Shown: positions 18,049 to 26,962 of the stretch, one piece after another
Position numbering within the stretch: the first letter of the stretch is position 1
How the letters are laid out: each line of letters starts with the position of its first letter
Assembly: GCA_016707285.1 (NCBI GenBank)
Contig: JADJIA010000001.1
Coordinates: forward strand, 372,001-436,000
Length of the DNA stretch: 64,000 nt
DNA from: Ignavibacteriales bacterium
GTDB taxonomy: Bacteria > Bacteroidota > Ignavibacteria > Ignavibacteriales > Ignavibacteriaceae
Direction: 5' to 3'
Notes under the pieces: generated by a model
The model's input: the letters and a program-made list of their open reading frames with translations, nothing else
Databases searched by the model: none
What the model was told of the DNA's origin: nothing
Position numbers and translations under genes: made by a program

Positions 18049-19557
18049 GTGACACATTACAACCATATAGGTTCAAAAATTTTAGTTGTTGATGACGATG
18101 CAACTAATCTTAAATATCTTTTAATCAGACTTACTCAAGCTGGTTTTGAAATTTCTCAGGCTTCTTCAGGTAATGAAGCTCTGGAATTATTAAATAATTA
18201 TATGCCCGACCTGATTCTTCTTGATATCAAGATGCCCGGGCTCGATGGTTTTGAAGTTTGTCGTATAGTGAAACAAATGGAACAGACCGAAGATATTCCA
18301 ATTATCTTTTTAACTGCCCTCACTGACACGGTTGACAAAGTTAAAGGATTTGATGCCGGCGGTGTTGATTATGTCACTAAACCAATTAACTTCGATGAAC
18401 TGAACGCAAGAATCATTGCTCACCTCACCCTTGTTAAACAGCACCGTGAACTGAAAGCAAGTGAAGCAAAATTTCAGATGCTCGCTGATTTCTCTTACGA
18501 TTTTGAATATTGGTTGACCACTAAAAACACTTTTAACTATGTCTCCCCTTCTGCAAAAAGAATTACAGGTTATGATGCTGCTGATTTTGAAAATGATCCT
18601 TCACTTTTGAGAAGAATTATCCACCCGGAAGACAGAGACAAAATTTGGGGTGATCTTGAAAGCGGATTACAATCGAAAGACCCGCTTGTAAGGGTTTTCC
18701 GGATTGTAACAAAAAATGGAGAAATTAGATGGATTGCTCACAAATCTCTTGCCATCATCGACAAAGATGGTATCAATTATGGCAGAAGAGCAAGTAATCA
18801 GGATATAACCACACTTAAGCTGGTTGAGGATGCGCTTAGAAGATCAGAGAAAGAATTAAAAGATGCCAATTTGTCAAAAGATAAATTTCTTTCCATTCTC
18901 GCACACGACTTAAAATCCCCTTTCACCGGGTTGCTTGGTCTCTCCGAAATGCTTGTGAATTATCTCAATGATCTCACAAAAGATGAAATGAGGGAATTCT
19001 CCTCCGGTATTTTTGAATCAGCCAAGGTTATTTATTCTTTAATCGATAATTTGCTCCTCTGGACGAGAGTTCAGTCAGGGAGAATTGATTTTGATCCAAA
19101 ACCTCGTAATTTAAGACAGACTGTTCAGGAGGTCCTTTTCCTCAGTGAAACTAACGCTCTAAAAAAGAATATTTCTCTTTTTAACGAAGTGGACCCATCT
19201 TTCACTGCAGTTTGCGATAAAAACATGCTTGAGATGATCCTGAGAAATCTGATTTCGAATGCTGTAAAATTCACAAACTATGCCGGTGAAGTTAAAGTAA
19301 CAGCCAATGATTTGGGGGACCTGATCGAAATCTCGGTTACAGATAACGGTGTTGGTATCTCTGCAGATAATCTTGGTAAACTTTTTAAGATTGAATCAAT
19401 TGTATCATCTGAAGGAACCAACAATGAACAGGGCACGGGCATGGGCTTGTTACTCTCCAGGGATTTTGTTGAAATCCAGGGTGGTAAAATCAGAGTTGAG
19501 AGTGAACCAAACCTGGGTACAACCATCTCATTTACATTGCCTGCCCATGTAAAATAA
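18049..19557 (+). CDS. Hybrid response regulator-PAS-histidine kinase
   Basis: Domains in order are a receiver domain beginning KILVVDDDATN with phospho-acceptor Asp53 (counting from codon 18067), a PAS/PAC sensor (about 140-260), a HisKA dimerisation domain with phospho-His280 in LAHDLKSPF, and a HATPase with N (NLISNAVKFT), G1 (DNGVGI) and G2 (GTGMGL) boxes. There is no membrane segment, so it is cytoplasmic. I take GTG 18049 as the start; translation further upstream to 17911 gives non-homologous sequence. The receiver-first layout suggests it receives phosphate from, or is tuned by, another kinase. Confidence 0.87.
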   Translation: MTHYNHIGSKILVVDDDATNLKYLLIRLTQAGFEISQASSGNEALELLNNYMPDLILLDIKMPGLDGFEVCRIVKQMEQTEDIPIIFLTALTDTVDKVKGFDAGGVDYVTKPINFDELNARIIAHLTLVKQHRELKASEAKFQMLADFSYDFEYWLTTKNTFNYVSPSAKRITGYDAADFENDPSLLRRIIHPEDRDKIWGDLESGLQSKDPLVRVFRIVTKNGEIRWIAHKSLAIIDKDGINYGRRASNQDITTLKLVEDALRRSEKELKDANLSKDKFLSILAHDLKSPFTGLLGLSEMLVNYLNDLTKDEMREFSSGIFESAKVIYSLIDNLLLWTRVQSGRIDFDPKPRNLRQTVQEVLFLSETNALKKNISLFNEVDPSFTAVCDKNMLEMILRNLISNAVKFTNYAGEVKVTANDLGDLIEISVTDNGVGISADNLGKLFKIESIVSSEGTNNEQGTGMGLLLSRDFVEIQGGKIRVESEPNLGTTISFTLPAHVK

Positions 19558-19635
19558 CTCCGCCTTAAATGAACTTTAAGCTGTAACTTTGCATTATAAT
19601 ATGTATGCACAGTTCATTTAAAGAATAGGAGTAGT

Positions 19636-21162
19636 ATGGCAAAAAATAACTCTGTTGGTAGCGTTTGGGATAAATTCTTAAACATCATTGAAAAAGGAGG
19701 CAATCTACTTCCACACCCGGCAACCCTCTTTTTTATCTTCGCAGTATTAATCGTTGCTGCATCCGGTGTCGCCTCGTGGGCTGGAATAGAAGTTCAACAT
19801 CCTGCAAAGAATGAAATGATAAAGCCAGTGAACCTCTTTTCAATTGACGGTATTCATTATATTCTTACCTCCCTTGTGGTGAATTTTACTTCTTTTGCCC
19901 CACTTGGTACTGTGCTCGTTGCACTGCTTGGAATAGGTGTTGCCGAAGGAAGCGGGCTTATGGGCACGGCGCTTAGACTCATAGTGCTTAAAGCCCCAAA
20001 GAAGATTCTCACCTTTGTTATCGTGTTTTCGGGAGTTATGTCAAATGCTGCCAGTGAGGTTGGTTATGTCCTATTGATTCCTCTTGCGGCAATTATCTTC
20101 CTTGCAGTAGGAAGGCATCCAATTCTTGGTATTGCGGCTGCGTTTGCCGGGGTTTCCGGGGGCTACAGTGCAAATCTCTTGCTCGGAACAATCGACCCTC
20201 TTCTTGCAGGTCTTTCACAGGAAGCTGCCCATATCATCGATAAAACCTATATGGTTAATCCGGCAGCCAACTACTATTTTATGGCTTTTTCAACATTTCT
20301 GATTGCTGGCGCAGGCACCTGGGTCACCGAAAAAATAGTGTCTCCCCGCTTGGGAGCTTACACAGGTTCGGAAAAACCTGAAGAACTTAAACCTCTTTCC
20401 GATCCGGAGAAAAAAGGTCTTCTTTATGCCCTGGTCACTTCTTTTGTTATCGTTGCTGTAATTCTCGCCGGATTAATCCCTGAAAATGGATTTCTCAGGG
20501 ACCCAAAAACCAACGACATTCTAAAATCGCCCTTTATGTCAGGAATTGTAAGTATCATCTTTTTTGGCGGTGCACTTGCAGGAATTGCTTATGGAATTGG
20601 TGCAAAGACAATAAGAAGTGACTCGGATGTTATGAAAGGGATGGGCAAAGCGATGGAAACCCTTGGCTCCTATATGGTACTGGTTTTTTTCGCAGCACAG
20701 TTTGTCGCCTATTTTAACAAATCAAATCTTGGTCTGATTATAGCTGTGGAAGGTTCCACACTATTAAAATCATTAGACCTTGGTGAGATACCTCTAATGA
20801 TCAGTTTTGTTGTACTTACCGCACTACTAAATCTTTTTATGGGCTCTGCCTCTGCAAAGTGGGCAATAATGGCGCCGGTGTTTATTCCCATGTTTATGTT
20901 ACTCGGATATTCTCCGGAATTTACTCAGGTAGCATACAGGGTTGGAGACAGCGTATCCAATGTGATTTCACCCATGATGTCATATTTTGCTTTAATTATT
21001 GCGATGATTCAGAGATATGATAAGAATGCCGGTTTGGGTACCCTTATATCAACAATGATCCCCTTTACAATAGTCTTTTTCATCATTTGGTCACTTGTAT
21101 TGGTCGGTTGGGTGAGTTTGGATTTACCATTGGGTCCGGGTTCAAGGTTGTATTATCCGTAA
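19636..21162 (+). CDS. AbgT-family transporter (aminobenzoyl-glutamate transport type)
   Basis: The 508-aa polytopic protein has about 11-12 membrane segments. Recognisable AbgT features are the N-terminal 'NLLPHPATLFFIFAV', 'PLGTVLVALLGIGVAEGSG', 'SNAASEVGYVLLIPLAA', 'AGVSGGYSANLL' and 'SASAKWAIMAPVFIPM'. E. coli AbgT imports p-aminobenzoyl-glutamate; other members export sulfonamides or p-aminobenzoate. ATG 19636 follows an AGGAG site. It lies 78 bp after the kinase gene. Confidence 0.9.
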   Translation: MAKNNSVGSVWDKFLNIIEKGGNLLPHPATLFFIFAVLIVAASGVASWAGIEVQHPAKNEMIKPVNLFSIDGIHYILTSLVVNFTSFAPLGTVLVALLGIGVAEGSGLMGTALRLIVLKAPKKILTFVIVFSGVMSNAASEVGYVLLIPLAAIIFLAVGRHPILGIAAAFAGVSGGYSANLLLGTIDPLLAGLSQEAAHIIDKTYMVNPAANYYFMAFSTFLIAGAGTWVTEKIVSPRLGAYTGSEKPEELKPLSDPEKKGLLYALVTSFVIVAVILAGLIPENGFLRDPKTNDILKSPFMSGIVSIIFFGGALAGIAYGIGAKTIRSDSDVMKGMGKAMETLGSYMVLVFFAAQFVAYFNKSNLGLIIAVEGSTLLKSLDLGEIPLMISFVVLTALLNLFMGSASAKWAIMAPVFIPMFMLLGYSPEFTQVAYRVGDSVSNVISPMMSYFALIIAMIQRYDKNAGLGTLISTMIPFTIVFFIIWSLVLVGWVSLDLPLGPGSRLYYP

Positions 21163-21202
21163 AGCGGAGTTTAAATAAGAGGACATGAGGATAGAAATTT
21201 TT

Positions 21203-21236
21203 CCGGGAAGAGGTGGTTAAATCCCCTCTTCCGCGG
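21203..21236. terminator. GC-rich hairpin between convergent genes
   Basis: GGAAGAGG (21206-21213) pairs with CCTCTTCC (21225-21232), extended by CCG/CGG. It lies between the 3' ends of the AbgT gene and the minus-strand esterase gene. No T run follows, so a role as a bidirectional terminator or mRNA end protector is only probable. Confidence 0.4.
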
Positions 21237-21342
21237 AACTCTGTAAAATTTGCGTGGATCCGCGTCCCCTTAAAACCTGTTTGATGCAACCAATAAATAC
21301 CCCTCGATAATCTAAAGTTATTGAGAGTTTACAGTCAGTTCT

Positions 21343-22239
21343 CTACAGTTTCATAATCTTTTTAATCTGTTCGATACTGTTGTTTTGAGCGATGAGATTA
21401 AAAAACAACATTTGAGAATCGATATGTGAAGTCCAGTATTCCCAGTTGTGATCCCCCTTATCTTTAACACTTATCATCGGAATCTTGAGATTTGCTGCTG
21501 CTGACCAAAACATTGAATTTGCCTTGTATGCAAAATCCTTATCACCGCAGGTAACAAACATTTTTAGATTTGTTCTGGCACCTTTAAAAGATTTTAGAAG
21601 CTGAACAGATGAATTTTTGTCCCAATATTTTTTATTCTTTTTGTAGTCCCCAAACTTCTTTTTTATCCCCCATTTATCCTTAAACAGAGAGATATCCAGG
21701 ATACCACTCATCGAACCGGCAGCTTTAAAGTGTTTGTTGTGTTTTAGATAAAAACTGATGGCTCCATGTCCACCCATACTTAAGCCTGTTATAAAAACAT
21801 TTTTGGGATCCACTCTGTATTTGGTCTCCACATATGGAACAATCCTCTTAAAGAATGCACTTTCATATTGGAGTTCCTTTTTGTTGATATTGTCGCCATA
21901 CCATGAATCATAGTAGCCATCAGGCAGAACAATGATCATTTTATGTTTGTCAGCAAGTTTTTGGATATCGAAGTTGTTTTTCCAGTCATAAGATGAACCT
22001 GCCCACCCGTGAAGCAGATAAACAAGAGGATAACTAACTCTATTTTTTTTATACTCTTTTGGGGTATAAATAAAAATTTTGTTGTAAATTATCGATTTGT
22101 CGCTACCCGCTTTATCCAATTTGTTAAAAGGAATCTTCGGAGAAAAGAATTTAAGGGATACCGAATCCTGCGGATATACTGCTGTAACAAACAGGAGAAG
22201 TAAAAAGAAAAGAGTTACTTTCTTTGTAGCCATATTCAC
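21343..22239 (-). CDS. Secreted esterase (esterase D / feruloyl-esterase-like alpha/beta hydrolase)
   Basis: The 298-aa product has a signal peptide (about 1-24) and an alpha/beta-hydrolase fold of the PF00756 esterase family: LLHGWAGSSYDW (oxyanion region), nucleophile Ser154 in GLSMGGHGA, acid Asp233 or Asp235, and His264 in GDHNWEYW. The family hydrolyses acyl or feruloyl esters. The start is GTG 22239 or the ATG two codons later. It begins 3 bp after the PD40 propeller gene, so the two are co-transcribed. Confidence 0.85.
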   Translation of the reverse strand: MNMATKKVTLFFLLLLFVTAVYPQDSVSLKFFSPKIPFNKLDKAGSDKSIIYNKIFIYTPKEYKKNRVSYPLVYLLHGWAGSSYDWKNNFDIQKLADKHKMIIVLPDGYYDSWYGDNINKKELQYESAFFKRIVPYVETKYRVDPKNVFITGLSMGGHGAISFYLKHNKHFKAAGSMSGILDISLFKDKWGIKKKFGDYKKNKKYWDKNSSVQLLKSFKGARTNLKMFVTCGDKDFAYKANSMFWSAAANLKIPMISVKDKGDHNWEYWTSHIDSQMLFFNLIAQNNSIEQIKKIMKL

Positions 22240-22242
22240 TTT

Positions 22243-23295
22243 TTAGTCAACCCATTCTGCAATAAATACATTAGTGTCGCCACGCTCTTTATTAAATCTG
22301 TTTGAAGCAAAAACGAGATGTTTTCCGTCTGCTGTGAACATCGGGAAGCCATCAAATGTCTCGTTAAAAGTTATTTGCTCAAGACCTGTTCCATCGGAAT
22401 TGATAAGATAAAGATCAAAATTTCTGGGATCTTTGCTGTTCACATTTGAACAAAAAATGATTTTGTTACCACTTGGATGCATAAATGGTGCAAAACTTGC
22501 TTTTCCAAAATTGGTTACTTTTGTAACCTTTTTTGTTGCAATATCCATTACATGAATTTCGAGAATCCCCGGGCGAACAAGTCTCTCCTTTACCAGTTCA
22601 TCATAATCCTGAAGTTCTTTTTCGGAGACCGGTCTGCTTGCTCTGTAAACAAGTTTGGATCCATCCTGTGAAAAGAAAGCCCCGCCATCATAACCTTTTT
22701 CGAAAGTTATTCTTTCCTGATTACTTCCATCAATATCCATAAGATACAACTCAGGATCACCATCTCTGAGAGAGGTAAATACAATTTTATCTCCCTTTGG
22801 TGAAACAGTGGCTTCAGCATCATACGAATCATTATCAGTAACCTGAACTATGTTTTCACCATTCGCATCTGCAATAAATATTTCAAATTCATCGTATAAT
22901 TTCCAAACATAACCTTTTGAAAAATCAGGATTTGGGGGACATTTGTCACCACTCAAGTGGGTAGAGGCATAGATAATCTTATTATCTCCGGGCATAAAAT
23001 AGGAACATGTTGTTCTTCCTTTACCGGTTGATACCATTTTTTTATCAGTGCCATCAATATTCATTGTGAAGATCTGATCACATTCCAAACCGTCAATTTT
23101 TGCCTGCAAGATCAGTTTTTTCTGGTCAAATGAAAGATATGCCTCGGCATTTTCCCCACCATTTGTGAGCATCTTAATATTTTTAAGATGTTTTTCACCT
23201 TCAAATGTCATCTCAGTAGCACTCTGTGCATTTGAATCTACCAATAAATACAAAATTACAACCAGCATATAAGAAAAAACACTCTTCATCAACAA
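22243..23295 (-). CDS. Secreted PD40/TolB-like beta-propeller protein
   Basis: The 350-aa product has a signal peptide (about 1-24) followed by about six blades carrying the PD40 pattern: 'SPKGDKIVFTS-RDGDPELYLMDIDGSN', 'HPSGNKIIF', 'TADGKHLVFASNR'. Such propellers are binding or scaffold domains, as in TolB, or the non-catalytic part of prolyl peptidases. No catalytic domain follows. It forms an operon with the esterase. Confidence 0.83.
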   Translation of the reverse strand: MLMKSVFSYMLVVILYLLVDSNAQSATEMTFEGEKHLKNIKMLTNGGENAEAYLSFDQKKLILQAKIDGLECDQIFTMNIDGTDKKMVSTGKGRTTCSYFMPGDNKIIYASTHLSGDKCPPNPDFSKGYVWKLYDEFEIFIADANGENIVQVTDNDSYDAEATVSPKGDKIVFTSLRDGDPELYLMDIDGSNQERITFEKGYDGGAFFSQDGSKLVYRASRPVSEKELQDYDELVKERLVRPGILEIHVMDIATKKVTKVTNFGKASFAPFMHPSGNKIIFCSNVNSKDPRNFDLYLINSDGTGLEQITFNETFDGFPMFTADGKHLVFASNRFNKERGDTNVFIAEWVD

Positions 23296-23334
23296 ACCTT
23301 TTTTGTGAAAAATTTTAATAAATTGAGATTATAA

Positions 23335-24048
23335 CTATTGTGGAACATGTACAAGGAAAAATTCTTTTGCCGAGTTCCCTATCATCTCGGCTTCTTCCAT
23401 CGACATGTGCATTCCGTCTCCCGATTCTTCTTCTTCTCCTGCTTCAAGTATTGCAAGATCGGCACCTTTTGCGTGTTTTAACAACTCGGGACAAAAAGCA
23501 GTATCGCCTCCGTAACAAATCTTTTTACCTTTGTAACCAAATTTGTAACCCAGCGCAGGGACGAGACGGGTTTCATTCCCTTCGTTTATAAATTCACTGT
23601 GACATACAGGAAACGGATTAATCGTCACACCCCTCCGGGTAAAACGATTATAGTCCATTATCTTTTTAAGATTGATTTGATAGGAAGTACTTTTGGAATA
23701 TACTGTTCTGAATGCATTATAGATACTCTCTATCTCAACACATCCTTCAGGATAATATAAATTCAGGTCGGTCCGTTTTCTCATCACTCTTAGATAGGTA
23801 AGAAGTGACCAAACCCCACCGACATGATCGTGGTGACCATGAGTAATAAATACATCTGTGATTGAAAGAATCTCATCGGGATGAAGTTCATCATTAAGAT
23901 CTCTAAGGATACCGTCACCGGGGTCAATTACAAATTTGGAATCCCCTGCCCTGAGCAAAATTCCGGTGGCTATCGCCGGAATGGAGCAAAATATTTTAAT
24001 GCTGAAATCTTCTTTTTCCCAATAAATCGGGTATTCGGTTTTTACCAT
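23335..24048 (-). CDS. Metallo-beta-lactamase-fold hydrolase (RNase Z-like group)
   Basis: The 237-aa product carries the metal-binding HxHxDH motif (His70, His72, Asp74, His75 in THGHHDHVGG), further metal ligands in 'PVCHSEF' and 'GGDTAF', and the C-terminal 'FLVHVPQ' with His. The order resembles RNase Z/ElaC-like or PqqB-like phosphodiesterases without the exosite arm. No signal peptide is present, so it is cytoplasmic. It lies 16 bp downstream of feoB, possibly as the last gene of the iron operon. Confidence 0.82.
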   Translation of the reverse strand: MVKTEYPIYWEKEDFSIKIFCSIPAIATGILLRAGDSKFVIDPGDGILRDLNDELHPDEILSITDVFITHGHHDHVGGVWSLLTYLRVMRKRTDLNLYYPEGCVEIESIYNAFRTVYSKSTSYQINLKKIMDYNRFTRRGVTINPFPVCHSEFINEGNETRLVPALGYKFGYKGKKICYGGDTAFCPELLKHAKGADLAILEAGEEEESGDGMHMSMEEAEMIGNSAKEFFLVHVPQ

Positions 24049-24064
24049 CAGTTTGTTCGTTCCG

Positions 24065-26101
24065 TTATATTACCACAAGTGCTGTAAGTCCACCAACCAA
24101 AAATGCAATCACCCATGCACTTACCCAGATTGTAAATCCTTCTTTCCAGCCTCTTTCCTTTAACATCACCATAAATGATGCAATACAGGGGACAAAAAGA
24201 GTGATTACTATTAGGGAAACAGCAACTTGCATCGGAGTAAGTGCCAGATTAAACAACCCGGCTGCTCCAAAATCTCTTCTTACTGTTCCCATTACAAATG
24301 CGACTGAAGCCTCTGCCGGAAGTTTTAACCAGTTTACAGTAATTGGAGTCAGAAAATCAGTAAATACTTTAAGTAATCCGGTAATTTCCATTAATCCTAC
24401 TCCAAGTGCTCCGATAAAGAACCATACCGATGCTTCTTTCATAAAACCAATAGAACGGTGCCAGGTTTTTTTAAGAATGTTGTCAATTCTTGGGATTCTC
24501 ATCATTGGAAGATCAATCAGGAGAGGAGTGCTTTGACCGGGTAGCATTTTGTGTAAAACTGTCGAAACTGTTATCATCATGGTGACTATTACCGCAGCGT
24601 AAACGAGCATGGCTTGTGGACCTGCAGTAGCCGCGAGAACGGCAATTACAGCAAGCTGAGCCGAGCAAGGGATAACAAACTGAAGTATGGCGGTTGCAAT
24701 TGTTTTTTCCCGTTCGCTTCCAAGTATTCTTGTGGTTATAGTTGCCATTGTAACACAGCCAAAACCAAGCAGAATGGGGATCACTGCCCTTCCGTTTAAT
24801 CCCACGCGGGAAAGTGACCTGTCCATCATAGTGGCTAACCTCGGTAAATAACCCGAATCTTCAAGTATTGCCATCACCAGATAAAATGCCATTACAAGAG
24901 GAAGCAAAAGGAACAACAGATAGGTAATCGTCATGCTGAAAACCCCAAATTCACCAAAAAACAGTTTTACAATGGGATTTTTAAAGTTAAAATCAACTTG
25001 AGTATCTTTATTGGAAACAGCTTTGTCAAAACTTTCCTTTAACACAGGGTCGTATCTGAATCCCTCTTTAAAGCTGAATTCTCTGCTTCCACCCGTATTA
25101 CCCTCTGCATCAAGTTCAGTTACATTTATGTCAACTGCAGAAACTTCACTCACAAAACTTTTGGTGTAGAATTCAAAATATTGTTTCCCGAGTACATCCT
25201 CAGTATATCCAACTACCTGTTGGGCAACCACATCCCCAATCAGATAATAAAGAATCACCAAAACAACTGCAAGAATTGGAAGTCCTGTTACGGGATTAAG
25301 AGACAAACTGCCTAAAAGATTAAAAAATCTCCCTTTGGATGAGTCTTCATACTCAACTTCAGCTATAATCTCATTAACTGTTTTTCTTCTTTCAATATAA
25401 ATGGCTTCTCTGTCATCTGCCGACCCACACTCAAATCCATATTTTGCAGAGACTTCTTCATCACCCTCTGCCACGAGAAGGGCAAGCCCTCTGCCGTGAT
25501 TGTTGATGATGTGCTGATTTAAACGACCGGTAATTTCACCGGAGACAAATCCGGTCCTTGCTTTTTTGATCGCTTCAGGTAATTTTTCAAATCCCGATTT
25601 ATTTACAGCGGATGTCTCAATAACCTCTACACCAAAAAGTGCTGAAAGTCTTGCAGAATCAATTTTAATCTTTTTTCTTTTCACTTCATCGGTAAAATTC
25701 AACACAATAGTTACTTTTTTACCCATTTCGATCAGTTGTTTTGTTAGAAACAAATCCCGCTCGAGATGGAGTGAATTCACCACATTGATAATAATGTCAG
25801 CCTCGATAATAACATCCCGGGCCACTCTTTCTTCATCATTAAATGAAGAAACCCCGTAGATTCCGGGTGTATCTATTATTTCGTATTCTTTATAATTACC
25901 TGAACTGAGTGCAACGGTTGTTCCGGGGAAATTCGAAACATCCACATAAGCACCACTCAGATAATTGAATACACATGATTTGCCAACATTGGGATTCCCG
26001 ACAAGTACAACCCTTTTTCTCTCAATTAGAGTGCTGCCTTGCACAGGATTTTGTAATAAGTTTTTCGGGTCAACTTTAATGCCCGTTGCTTCTGTTCTCA
26101 T
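24065..26101 (-). CDS. feoB: Ferrous iron transporter FeoB
   Basis: The 678-aa product has the N-terminal G domain (G1 GNPNVGKS near residue 35-42, G3 DTPG, G4-like NFTD, G5 SAV) and two Gate/nucleoside-recognition membrane domains. An extra periplasmic loop of about 90 residues (about 325-415) precedes the gate 'YLPRLATMMDRSLSRVGLNGRA' region. It moves Fe(II) across the inner membrane. It starts one base after the feoA stop, so the two are tightly coupled. Confidence 0.95.
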   Translation of the reverse strand: MRTEATGIKVDPKNLLQNPVQGSTLIERKRVVLVGNPNVGKSCVFNYLSGAYVDVSNFPGTTVALSSGNYKEYEIIDTPGIYGVSSFNDEERVARDVIIEADIIINVVNSLHLERDLFLTKQLIEMGKKVTIVLNFTDEVKRKKIKIDSARLSALFGVEVIETSAVNKSGFEKLPEAIKKARTGFVSGEITGRLNQHIINNHGRGLALLVAEGDEEVSAKYGFECGSADDREAIYIERRKTVNEIIAEVEYEDSSKGRFFNLLGSLSLNPVTGLPILAVVLVILYYLIGDVVAQQVVGYTEDVLGKQYFEFYTKSFVSEVSAVDINVTELDAEGNTGGSREFSFKEGFRYDPVLKESFDKAVSNKDTQVDFNFKNPIVKLFFGEFGVFSMTITYLLFLLLPLVMAFYLVMAILEDSGYLPRLATMMDRSLSRVGLNGRAVIPILLGFGCVTMATITTRILGSEREKTIATAILQFVIPCSAQLAVIAVLAATAGPQAMLVYAAVIVTMMITVSTVLHKMLPGQSTPLLIDLPMMRIPRIDNILKKTWHRSIGFMKEASVWFFIGALGVGLMEITGLLKVFTDFLTPITVNWLKLPAEASVAFVMGTVRRDFGAAGLFNLALTPMQVAVSLIVITLFVPCIASFMVMLKERGWKEGFTIWVSAWVIAFLVGGLTALVVI

Positions 26102-26102
26102 A

Positions 26103-26333
26103 TCAAAGGTCTTCTGAAATTAGTATCTGACGGGCAAGTTCATAGCCCATCGCTATCTCTTGCCTGTTTTTTTGTATAACAACCGTTCCACCCGGCAATC
26201 TCTCGAGGCAAAATATTCTGTCACCTTCCGAAATTCCCAATCTAATCATCTGTACTTTAACCATACCTTGTGGTAAGCCAAGTATTGTAATATATCTGCC
26301 TTTTTTGGCGTTATCAAGTGTTCGTTTTTCCAT
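26103..26333 (-). CDS. feoA: FeoA, SH3-like partner of FeoB
   Basis: I choose the ATG at 26333 (76 aa, MEKRTLDNAKKG), since translation further upstream only reads the end of fur in another frame. The protein is a small SH3-like beta-barrel with 'MIRLGISEGDRIFCLERLPGGTVVIQKNRQEIAMG', the normal FeoA layout. FeoA activates or stabilises FeoB in the cytoplasm. The start overlaps the fur 3' end by 20 bp. Confidence 0.9.
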   Translation of the reverse strand: MEKRTLDNAKKGRYITILGLPQGMVKVQMIRLGISEGDRIFCLERLPGGTVVIQKNRQEIAMGYELARQILISEDL

Positions 26334-26787
26334 GAAAATAAGGGCATTCCGGTTTCTGTTCACACCGTGCAAAAATGTTGTATGAATAACTTGAAGTCTT
26401 AAAACCAAGATTGTCACCTATCTCTTTTGAGATTTCCTCCACTCTGGAATCACTGAATTCAACTATCCTGCCACAATCGATACAAACCAAATGAAAATGG
26501 TTTTGTCTTTTAAAATTGCTTTCGTAGTAGTTAACTTTGTTCGAGAAGTTACGGAGAGATAGAAGCTCCGCTTGACAGAGGAGTTCAAGGGTGTTGTAAA
26601 CCGTCGCCCGCGAAACACGGGAATGATTGTTCTTCATCGAGATGAATAATTCATCTGCTGAGAAATGTCCATCAAATTCGAGAGCGGCTTCGAGTACTTC
26701 AAATCTTTCCGGAGTTATTCTGTTACTTCCTCTTTTAAGAAAGTCACGGAAAAGTTCGGTTGCCTGGTTGTTTTTCAATTTTTTCAA
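26314..26787 (-). CDS. fur: Fur-family metal-responsive repressor
   Basis: The 157-aa product has an N-terminal winged helix ('RVSRATVYNTLELLCQAELL') and a metal-binding C-terminal domain with HFHLVCIDCGRIVEF (CxxC). The second cysteine pair near the C-terminus is spaced C-x5-C (ARCEQKPEC) rather than the usual CxxC. Being first in the operon fur-feoA-feoB, it probably represses the operon when iron is replete. I could not identify a palindromic Fur box in the 175-bp AT-rich upstream gap. Confidence 0.9.
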   Translation of the reverse strand: MKKLKNNQATELFRDFLKRGSNRITPERFEVLEAALEFDGHFSADELFISMKNNHSRVSRATVYNTLELLCQAELLSLRNFSNKVNYYESNFKRQNHFHLVCIDCGRIVEFSDSRVEEISKEIGDNLGFKTSSYSYNIFARCEQKPECPYFHGKTNT

Positions 26788-26962
26788 ACTATTTAGATTT
26801 AATCTACATAAAAATAACTATTGTGGCGGAAATTAGCAAATTAAATTTTCAGATTCTTTAGTCTTTTTATAAATTCCACTCCTAACCGTTATATAAATTA
26901 AATTTTTTATAATTATTTTACCACATTGATCTTTGCATTTTTGAAAACTGAAAGTTATTAAA

